Below are positions 16,384 to 22,317 of a stretch of 34,851 bases of DNA, one piece after another. The notes under the pieces were generated by a model that worked only from the letters and a program-made list of their open reading frames with translations, was not told the DNA's origin and ran no database searches. Position numbers and translations under genes: made by a program. The stretch comes from Flavobacteriales bacterium (GTDB taxonomy: Bacteria; Bacteroidota; Bacteroidia; Flavobacteriales_D; Sanyastnellaceae). Position 1 is the stretch's first letter. The number at the start of each line of letters is the position of its first letter. The stretch spans positions 1 through 34,851 of the forward strand of contig JAQWQB010000019.1 of NCBI GenBank assembly GCA_029245065.1, given 5' to 3'.

Positions 16384-17934
16384 ATGAAACGTATATCTCT
16401 CTTAGTTCTTCTTCTTTGCGCCTTTCAACTTTCAAATTCGCAAAACACGTGGTCTGATGATGTAGCGCTCATTTTATATGACAACTGCACCAGCTGCCAC
16501 AGACAAGGTGGAATAGCGCCATTTACTTTGATGGACTATGAATCTGCATCGAATAATGCCTATCCTATTGTGGAGGCCGTTACCTCAGGCTACATGCCTC
16601 CATGGAGTCCTGACCCTTCTTACCAGAATTATGCACATGAGCGTTTGCTTAGCGCTGGCGAGATTCAAACATTAGTAGATTGGCTTGCCGCAGGAAGTCC
16701 TGAAGGAAATACCGACATCGCTCCTCCTCCCCCTGTTTACCCAGAAGACGGTTTCATACTGAATGCTCCAGATCTTGAAGTTCAAATGGAAGAATACACG
16801 AGTCAGGCTACAGCCTTCTCTGACGATTACATTTGTGTTTCGCTACCATTAGGGCTAACCTCAACTAAAAAATTACGTGCGTTTGAAGTGATTCCTGGAA
16901 ACACTCAAATTGTGCACCACTGCCTTCTTTTCGTAGACGAATCTGGAAACTACGAGAGTGATTTTGGTGGCAACTGCGTAGGCCCAACAGACGGTTTAAT
17001 TGGTGGATACACACCTGGAGCCGTTCCTACTATTTTTCCTAGTGACGGGGCAGACTTGAACATGGGTGTGACCATTCCCCCGGGATCCAACTTAGTTCTG
17101 GCGATGCATTTCCCCGAAGGAAGTGCCGGTGAAACAGACGCCACCAAAGTGAGATTGTATTTCTACGAGGACGAAGTAGCGATTCGTGAAATCACAACCG
17201 ATCCAATCCTCCAAAATTGGAGCTTCGATTTACCTGCAGATGAAATTACTCCGGTAGATGCGAACTACAACCTAATTCCACAGGACGTTTCTTTACTGAG
17301 CGTTTTCCCGCACATGCACTTACTTGGACATAAAATTAAGTCCTACGGTGTGACGCTGGCTGATGACACCATTCCCTTCATAGATATTCCTCACTGGGAT
17401 TTCGAATGGCAGCAGTTTTATGCGTTCGAATCCATTCAAGTAGTTCCGGCCTGGACCAGCTTGATTGCCGAAGGTGAATTTGACAATACTCCATTCAATT
17501 CGCACAACCCCAACGACCCGCCTATTGACGTCTACCCCGGATTAAATACGGCAGATGAAATGTTCATTGTATACTTTCAATTCTTGCCGTATGAGTCTGG
17601 AGATGAAGACCTGGACATCAATGATTTGACTAGTTTGCCGTCGTTTATTGAAGAGACGAATGCGAACCAAGGGTTGATTGAAGTAAACGCTTATCCGAAT
17701 CCATTTACATCCACTGTAAACCTAGAAATGTACTTGGAAAACAGTGCTACTGTTAGCCTTCACATCTATGACCATCAAGGAAAAAGAGTGGCGGAAGTAG
17801 CGAATCAAGAGAACCATCCTACTGGAGATCTTCTGTTGACTTGGACACCAGAGATTGGATTGAGCAAAGGAAACTATTATTATTCCCTCATGATCAACGG
17901 ACAAGCTTCGTCAGGAATCATTCAACTCCAGTAA
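16384..17934 (+). CDS. Secreted heme c and copper type II monooxygenase-like protein with T9SS tail
   Basis: This 516-residue exported protein joins three parts. After a signal peptide (to about residue 20), a heme c site CTSCH sits at residues 35-39, followed by segments such as GYMPPWSPDP and LVDWLAAGSPEG that are usual in this cytochrome-like domain. Residues about 140-420 resemble the copper type II ascorbate-dependent monooxygenases (peptidylglycine hydroxylating enzyme): VHH (H178, H179) and AMHFP (H242) match the CuH ligands, and HMHLLGH (H310, H312) and DEMF (M393) match the CuM ligands. All expected ligands are visible. The last 75 residues are a T9SS type A tail (NAYPNPFTSTVNLEMYL). 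Oxidation of a surface or extracellular substrate is inferred; the real substrate is unknown. Confidence 0.88.
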   Translation: MKRISLLVLLLCAFQLSNSQNTWSDDVALILYDNCTSCHRQGGIAPFTLMDYESASNNAYPIVEAVTSGYMPPWSPDPSYQNYAHERLLSAGEIQTLVDWLAAGSPEGNTDIAPPPPVYPEDGFILNAPDLEVQMEEYTSQATAFSDDYICVSLPLGLTSTKKLRAFEVIPGNTQIVHHCLLFVDESGNYESDFGGNCVGPTDGLIGGYTPGAVPTIFPSDGADLNMGVTIPPGSNLVLAMHFPEGSAGETDATKVRLYFYEDEVAIREITTDPILQNWSFDLPADEITPVDANYNLIPQDVSLLSVFPHMHLLGHKIKSYGVTLADDTIPFIDIPHWDFEWQQFYAFESIQVVPAWTSLIAEGEFDNTPFNSHNPNDPPIDVYPGLNTADEMFIVYFQFLPYESGDEDLDINDLTSLPSFIEETNANQGLIEVNAYPNPFTSTVNLEMYLENSATVSLHIYDHQGKRVAEVANQENHPTGDLLLTWTPEIGLSKGNYYYSLMINGQASSGIIQLQ

Positions 17935-17949
17935 GCGCAAGTTCTTTCG

Positions 17950-17957
17950 TAAGTTTG
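17950..17957 (+). promoter_or_regulatory. Candidate -7 box (TAAGTTTG) upstream of trmL
   Basis: TAAGTTTG matches TAnnTTTG exactly and lies 17 bases before the trmL start codon, so the leader would be about 10 bases. No clear -33 TTG box was found about 20 bases upstream. Confidence 0.4.
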
Positions 17958-17973
17958 GGCGAAACGCATCTGC

Positions 17974-18435
17974 ATGGCACTGAACATTGTTCTTTTTGAA
18001 CCCGAAATCCCTAATAATACCGGAAATATTGGGCGTCTCAGTTTGGCTTCTGGAAGTCATCTTCATTTGGTCAAACCATATGGTTTTGAATTAACCGATT
18101 CACGTGTTAAACGAGCGGGGCTTGACTATTGGAAGCACCTTTCTCTTTTCGAGTATGACAGCGTTGAGTCTTTTTTCGAACAACATCATGACAAGCCATT
18201 GGCCTTTTTATCTAGCCACGGCAAACAGCATTACACGGCTATTCCATTCGAAGAAGATCAGTTTCTAATTTTCGGTAAAGAATCTTCTGGGTTGGGCGAA
18301 GAAATTCGTGAAAAACACCGCGATCAACTGTATAAAATCCCTTTATTCAGCGAGCATATTCGGAGCTTAAATCTTGGCAATTCAGTTGGTATAGTAGTGT
18401 ATGAAGGGTTAAGGCAACTAAACCGTACCTTGTAA
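17974..18435 (+). CDS. trmL: tRNA (cytidine/uridine-34-2'-O)-methyltransferase TrmL
   Basis: TrmL methylates the ribose at the wobble position of certain leucine tRNAs with S-adenosylmethionine. The 153-residue length is that of a stand-alone SPOUT methyltransferase. The motifs are complete: LFEPEIPNNTGNIGRLSLAS at the N-terminus, FGKESSGLGEEI near 110, and IPLFSEHIRSLNLGNSVGIV near 130, which forms the trefoil knot that binds SAM. It follows the T9SS monooxygenase-like gene after 39 bases and has its own promoter candidate. Confidence 0.95.
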   Translation: MALNIVLFEPEIPNNTGNIGRLSLASGSHLHLVKPYGFELTDSRVKRAGLDYWKHLSLFEYDSVESFFEQHHDKPLAFLSSHGKQHYTAIPFEEDQFLIFGKESSGLGEEIREKHRDQLYKIPLFSEHIRSLNLGNSVGIVVYEGLRQLNRTL

Positions 18436-18451
18436 TATCGAATAATTACTA

Positions 18452-18482
18452 TTGCACCCCTCCTAGGATGTACCTACATTCG
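18452..18482 (+). promoter_or_regulatory. Candidate Bacteroidota promoter for the tiny basic protein
   Basis: TTG at 18452-18454 is followed after 20 bases by TACATTCG at 18475-18482, close to the TAnnTTTG -7 box with one change. The small ORF begins 25 bases further on. Spacing and both boxes fit the Bacteroidota primary-sigma pattern. Confidence 0.5.
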
Positions 18483-18506
18483 TGCGAACACAATAAAACA
18501 AGTACC

Positions 18507-18608
18507 ATGGCAAAAGGACAAGATCAAAAAAAGAACGTCAAAAAAGAGGCGACCAAGTCAATCAAAGAAAAGCGCGCTGAAAAGAAAGCGAAGAAAAAAG
18601 ATCATTAA
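18507..18608 (+). CDS. 33-residue Lys-rich small protein
   Basis: The short frame encodes MAKGQDQKKNVKKEATKSIK followed by EKRAEKKAKKKDH. Nearly half of its residues are Lys or Arg, balanced partly by Glu and Asp. Similar short MAKGQDKKK-type proteins are widespread in Bacteroidota and are annotated as hypothetical; I recognise the pattern but know of no function. Nucleic-acid or ribosome association is a guess from charge. The promoter candidate at 18452-18482 supports expression. The VF530 gene follows 17 bases later. Confidence 0.72.
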   Translation: MAKGQDQKKNVKKEATKSIKEKRAEKKAKKKDH

Positions 18609-18625
18609 ACGATTGGTTTAGCCGG

Positions 18626-18865
18626 ATGAAAAGGAATTCCAATCCACCTGAACAACAACCGAATAACCCCATGCATGGCATCAAATTAAAAGATGTCATG
18701 TATTTTCTGGTTGAAGAGTACGGCTGGGAATACATGGGTACGCATGTAGACATTAGGTGCTTTCAAAACAATCAGACCATTAAATCGAGTTTAAAATTCT
18801 TGCGTGAGCATCAATGGGCGCGTGATCAGGTTGAAGCGTTGTACTTGAAACTCAAAAAAGATTGA
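18626..18865 (+). CDS. VF530 family DNA-binding protein (DUF2132)
   Basis: This 79-residue protein matches the VF530/DUF2132 family: NPMHGIKLKDVMYFLVEEYG, then DIRCFQNNQTIKSSLKFL, then WARDQVEALYLKLKK. Family members are small helical proteins reported to bind double-stranded DNA; the cellular role is unclear. The Cys in RCF and the Trp in QWAR are family-conserved. The short polar N-terminus (KRNSNPPEQQPNN) is variable in the family. It is followed directly by the DUF5655-like gene. Confidence 0.9.
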   Translation: MKRNSNPPEQQPNNPMHGIKLKDVMYFLVEEYGWEYMGTHVDIRCFQNNQTIKSSLKFLREHQWARDQVEALYLKLKKD

Positions 18866-18867
18866 GC

Positions 18868-19272
18868 ATGTGGACTTGCCCCAAGTGTGAACGCAATTTC
18901 AAGACAACGAATCAATCGCACACTTGCTCAAACGTTGACATGGGCGAACTTTTCCTTGGCAAACCAGACAATCTTGTGCTGGCATTTGACGCACTCTTAA
19001 TGGAGGTATCAAAATGGACACCCTGTTCAGCAGGTACCGCCAAGAACAGCATCGTTTTCGCTTCCAAGAAGGCTTGGCTGATTGTGAAGCCAATGACCAA
19101 AGAGTTGGACTTAAAATTCTACAACGACGAGCCGTTGGATTCGTATCGCTTGAAAAAAGTAAGTGCTTCATTTGGTAAATACGCCCATCACATCCGTGTC
19201 AAATCTGAAGTTGAATTAGATCAAGAACTGTATGCCATATTGCGCATTGGCTTTAACCACTCGTTGAAATAG
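18868..19272 (+). CDS. DUF5655-like protein with N-terminal zinc knuckle
   Basis: The 134-residue protein opens with a small zinc-binding pattern, CPKCERNFKTTNQSHTC (two CxxC cysteines, then His and Cys). The rest resembles the DUF5655 fold: FDALLMEVSKWTPCSAGTAK, then IVFASKKAWLIVKPMTKELD and a closing KYAHHIRVKSEVELDQELYA. The function of this domain is unknown. A TTG at 18862 overlaps the VF530 stop; the ATG at 18868 is preferred because family-like sequence begins with MWTCPKC. The gene is probably co-transcribed with VF530. Confidence 0.8.
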   Translation: MWTCPKCERNFKTTNQSHTCSNVDMGELFLGKPDNLVLAFDALLMEVSKWTPCSAGTAKNSIVFASKKAWLIVKPMTKELDLKFYNDEPLDSYRLKKVSASFGKYAHHIRVKSEVELDQELYAILRIGFNHSLK

Positions 19273-19310
19273 GCCTCATTTTTGTGTCGAATTTGCTAAA
19301 CCTCATTTCA

Positions 19311-20030
19311 ATGTTTCTCAAGGCTATTCCATTTTTCTCGATTATCAGTATTTCATTTTTGCTCACAGTCAGTTTTACCACAAAAGAAGAAGTCTATGTT
19401 ACTTTCGAGGCAAACAGCAAGGATCATACGATTCAGCTATTCTACAAAGACGGAGCTGGTGAACGCTATGGCAGTCTAGGGAAATTGCAGAGTTCCCTTC
19501 GAGAAGATTCCATGGAGCTGGTGTTCGCCATGAATGCAGGGATGTACATGGAAGACAGACAGCCATTAGGGCTCTACATTGAATCTGGAAAAGAAATACG
19601 TCCACTTAATCAACGTAACAGTTCATCTGGTAACTTCTACCTCATGCCAAATGGCGTGTTTGCAATTGATAAACAAGGTAAAATGTCCGTCTGCCAAACG
19701 GAAGATTTCCATCTTCTTCAAGACATTGCTTTTGCCACTCAATCTGGCCCCATGCTTTTGATTAACGGGGAAATGCACCCTGCCTTTAACAAGGGATCAA
19801 GTAACCTCAATATAAGAAATGGAGTAGGCATCCTTCCCAATGGCAATTTACTTTGTGTTATGTCTAAACAGCCCGGCAACTTCTATGATTTTGCCTCGCT
19901 CTTTGCGTCCAAAGGTTGCCAAAACGCATTGTATTTAGATGGATTTGTATCGAAAGTCTATTATCCAGAGGGAGAATGGGTCCAAAAAGGCGGTAATTTC
20001 GGAGCTATCATTGCCATTACCGCCAAATAA
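19311..20030 (+). CDS. Phosphodiester glycosidase family protein (NAGPA-like)
   Basis: The protein resembles the phosphodiester glycosidase domain of the mammalian uncovering enzyme NAGPA and its bacterial relatives (also called DUF2233), which cleave sugar-phosphodiester bonds. The ATG at 19311 gives 239 residues with an N-terminal membrane-spanning or signal segment (FFSIISISFLLTVSF). Core motifs are FAMNAGMYMEDRQPLGLYIE, SGNFYLMPNGVFAI, FATQSGPMLLINGEMHPAF, RNGVGILPNG, and near the end NALYLDGFVSKVYYPEG. A GTG at 19284 would add nine residues. The protein probably acts outside the cytoplasm. The family fit is good; the substrate is unknown. Confidence 0.88.
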   Translation: MFLKAIPFFSIISISFLLTVSFTTKEEVYVTFEANSKDHTIQLFYKDGAGERYGSLGKLQSSLREDSMELVFAMNAGMYMEDRQPLGLYIESGKEIRPLNQRNSSSGNFYLMPNGVFAIDKQGKMSVCQTEDFHLLQDIAFATQSGPMLLINGEMHPAFNKGSSNLNIRNGVGILPNGNLLCVMSKQPGNFYDFASLFASKGCQNALYLDGFVSKVYYPEGEWVQKGGNFGAIIAITAK

Positions 20031-20335
20031 ACGCTGATGAAATACATTACGTACTCCGATTGTTGCTGCCCGTGCCCCTTATATGTTATCATTGCTGAAC
20101 GAATTTTGAAAGTCACGATTTAACTCCTACCTTCAGAAGGTGTGATTACTACACTTAATAAGAATGATCTTTTTTATGGGATTTTCACAAAGGGAGTGTA
20201 GACCCGTTGTTTAATAACCATACGTGCATTTGGTGAGTGAAATACCGTTTCAAAAAAGTAACCTACCACACAGCATATTTAGCATTCCATTCGCCCGAAT
20301 TTCAATACACATTATTGAATTTGATGTTATACTAA
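20031..20335. other. 305-base AT-rich intergenic region
   Basis: No frame here has a credible product. A short inverted word ACCTTC-AGAAGGT lies near 20130 without a T-tract. The region ends in the terminator-like hairpin at 20336-20366, so a short transcript, perhaps a small RNA or a leader, could come from here. Confidence 0.5.
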
Positions 20336-20366
20336 AGAGAGCCTCTATCCAAGGTTCTCTTTTTTT
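20336..20366 (+). terminator. Rho-independent terminator-like hairpin abutting a start codon
   Basis: Left arm AGAGAGCCT (20336-20344), loop of 7, right arm AGGTTCTCT (20352-20360) with one G-T pair, then a run of T to 20366. The ATG of the next gene begins at the next base. Either it ends a short upstream transcript or it works as an attenuator of the gene at 20367. Confidence 0.7.
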
Positions 20367-20876
20367 ATGACTCATTTTTATCCAGATTCGTCTTATTCAA
20401 GTTTTCAATATGTGAAAGCACTCATTTTTGGGCTGTTCTTTTTCCTCCTTTTTCTGGGTTTAAGTCATTGGTCTCTCCTTATTCCAATGGTGTACCTTCC
20501 GGTTATAATTTTCAAAAAAGAAGGAATAGAAATTGACGACTTTAAACAACGCTTCCGTCGAACTTCTCGGCCTCGCGCTAGCAAAAAGCCCTGGGAAAAG
20601 GCGAATGATTTCGAAGGAGTCGTGATCAAAAAATTCTTGGGAAAGAAAATTGTTCGAGGCGGTGTAACAATGCCTAGTGCCGGAATAACTGCGCAGACTG
20701 AAAGCTATAATGTTTTCATTATGGATTCAACACACCGTCAACAGGTGTTTATTACTGAATGCAAAACCTATTCAAACGCATTGGAAAAAGCTAAGACAAT
20801 TAGTAAGCAAACCGGACTCCCCATACAAGCCTTTAATCCAAAGGTAATTTCGAAGCATCCCAGAAGAAGACGATAA
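20367..20876 (+). CDS. Hypothetical membrane-anchored protein with basic soluble domain
   Basis: I recognise no family. The 169-residue protein has an N-terminal hydrophobic region (residues 15-50: VKALIFGLFFFLLFLGL, then WSLLIPMVYLPVIIF), probably two short helices. A basic linker follows (RFRRTSRPRASKKP), then a soluble beta/alpha part with FEGVVIKKFLGKKIVRGGVT and YNVFIMDSTHRQQVFITECK. It ends in HPRRRR. The ATG at 20367 leaves no room for a ribosome site because the terminator T-run touches it; a GTG near 20412, just before the hydrophobic region, is an alternative start. The stop overlaps the ATG at 20876 of the next frame. Confidence 0.65.
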   Translation: MTHFYPDSSYSSFQYVKALIFGLFFFLLFLGLSHWSLLIPMVYLPVIIFKKEGIEIDDFKQRFRRTSRPRASKKPWEKANDFEGVVIKKFLGKKIVRGGVTMPSAGITAQTESYNVFIMDSTHRQQVFITECKTYSNALEKAKTISKQTGLPIQAFNPKVISKHPRRRR

Positions 20877-20920
20877 TGGTTTGGCTCGAAAGTTGCTTAG
20901 CTTTAGGCAAAACAAGCCCT

Positions 20921-21463
20921 ATGCTTCAACGCTTTCTCTTCATTCTAGCCGTTTGCTCTTCCTTAGCAGCATACGCACAAAATGACCGCATAGACACGGT
21001 TTGGGTAGAACCTTACAAAAGCGTGAGCTACCAAGCCTTTTTTAAGACCTTAAACATCAATTCAAGGCCTTATTCAGAATACATTCAAGGGTTTGAATTC
21101 GAATGGGGAAATACCTACGAACTTGTAGTGCAAGTGACCGTTCTTGAAAATCCTCCTATGGATGGTTCATCTATTGAATACAAACTACTGGAAGTACTTG
21201 AAAAAAACAGCGTCCCTCAAGCCTATACTTTTCAGCTTAGCTTGCATCACGAGGTGTACCTTGGACCGCCGATGGACGGAGAAGAGACCAGTCCTTTCAA
21301 GCTGATTGAACCAGGTCTATTCAGCTATTTTGATGACGTCGAAATGGTCATACCAGAAGAGAAAATGGCGGAATTTGAGGCGTTCTTAAAAAAGAAAATC
21401 GACCGAAAAGGAATCTTCCATTTTGATGATGGAGGACGAATCGTATTTGAAAATTTTAAATGA
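20921..21463 (+). CDS. Secreted DUF4377-domain protein
   Basis: The 180-residue product starts with a clean signal peptide (MLQRFLFILAVCSSLAAYAQ). It carries the DUF4377 pattern: YIQGFEFEWGNTYELVVQVT, then NPPMDGSSIEYKLLEVLEKN. The domain is known from small secreted or lipoproteins related to heat-shock protein HslJ regions; no activity is established. An ATG at 20876 overlaps the previous stop and would add 15 residues before the signal peptide, so the ATG at 20921 is preferred. A strong terminator follows the stop directly. Confidence 0.82.
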   Translation: MLQRFLFILAVCSSLAAYAQNDRIDTVWVEPYKSVSYQAFFKTLNINSRPYSEYIQGFEFEWGNTYELVVQVTVLENPPMDGSSIEYKLLEVLEKNSVPQAYTFQLSLHHEVYLGPPMDGEETSPFKLIEPGLFSYFDDVEMVIPEEKMAEFEAFLKKKIDRKGIFHFDDGGRIVFENFK

Positions 21464-21491
21464 AAAAAGGGAGCACACAGCTCCCTTTTTT
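21463..21491. terminator. Bidirectional rho-independent terminator
   Basis: GGGAGC and GCTCCC form a hairpin with loop ACACA, flanked by six A on the left and six T on the right (21463-21491). The symmetric A and T runs let it end both the plus-strand DUF4377 gene and the minus-strand isocitrate dehydrogenase remnant. Confidence 0.92.
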
Positions 21492-21508
21492 AATATCCTT
21501 TATTAGGA

Positions 21509-21811
21509 TTATTGACCTTGTCCTAACGAGTAGCCTCTTTTTCCGTCAAAATCGTACAGGTTTTCCGTTTTGATGGCATCAATGTTCTTGTCCAAAGCAT
21601 TGGCAAGTATCTCAACTACTTCTTTCTTTTGGACAACAGATGTGTCTTTCTTCTGATACCTGCATCTCCAGTGATCAGTGCAAAAGGTCTCATCAAATCC
21701 ATTCGGCCAAACCTTCACTCCTCTATTGGTAATCATTTTGAGTTCCAAATCACTGCTGAGTGTTTGAAGTACTTCAGCCAAATCTTCAGCTTGACATAAG
21801 AGATTTAGCAA
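21509..21811 (-). pseudogene. Orphan C-terminal piece of NADP-isocitrate dehydrogenase
   Basis: The 100-residue frame reads like the C-terminal extension domain of the Bacteroidota/Thermus type NADP-dependent isocitrate dehydrogenase: KMITNRGVKVWPNGFDETFC, DHWRCRYQ, and the closing ENLYDFDGKRGYSLGQGQ. A complete enzyme would have about 480 residues; the catalytic isocitrate-binding part is missing. There is no ATG: the frame can be opened only from TTG codons at 21811 or 21828, and an in-frame TAA lies at 21838-21840. It is most simply a remnant of a duplicated or broken icd gene. A stand-alone regulatory domain is possible, since the visible part has no internal damage. It shares a terminator with the convergent neighbour. 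Confidence 0.72.
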
Positions 21812-21878
21812 GTGGCACCTACATCCTTCAAATTACGTTAGACCAATTTGCATTTTCCGAACGAATTGTAATAGCAAG

Positions 21879-22313
21879 ATGAGCAAGAAACTATCTATGA
21901 CGTTGCTTTCCGCGTCTGATTCGGAAGTTATCATTCCTCTAATTTCTCAATTAAACCCATCTCTTTCGGAAAAGGAGATTTCATCCATGCAGCAGCGCAT
22001 GTTTGAAATGGAAAACTACCGCTGTTTTGGTTTGTATTCCGATGAAAAATTAGTGGGCGTATCTAGCGGTTGGATCACACTTCGTTTTTACAGCGGACTT
22101 CAACTAGAAGTGGATAACATAATCATTGACCAAACCTATCATTCCAATGGTTTCGGAAAGGTTCTTTTTAAGGAAATTGAATCTTGGGCGAAGGAAAATA
22201 AGTGCGAATCTGTTGAGCTAAACACTTACGTGGAAAACAGGAAGTCTCATAAATTTTACCACATGAATGGGTATTCAATATTTGGGTATCATTTCTTGAA
22301 ACGCTTGGACTGA
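21879..22313 (+). CDS. GNAT family N-acetyltransferase
   Basis: This 144-residue protein has the compact GNAT fold: an N-terminal TLLSASDSEVIIPLISQLNP, the strand pair CFGLYSDEKLVGVSSGWITL, then LEVDNIIIDQTYHSNGFGKV with the acetyl-CoA loop HSNGFGKVL, and the C-terminal NRKSHKFYHMNGYSIFGYHF. The substrate is unknown. It starts 67 bases from the isocitrate dehydrogenase remnant on the other strand and ends 5 bases from the convergent AddB gene. Confidence 0.88.
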   Translation: MSKKLSMTLLSASDSEVIIPLISQLNPSLSEKEISSMQQRMFEMENYRCFGLYSDEKLVGVSSGWITLRFYSGLQLEVDNIIIDQTYHSNGFGKVLFKEIESWAKENKCESVELNTYVENRKSHKFYHMNGYSIFGYHFLKRLD

Positions 22314-22317
22314 GGCA

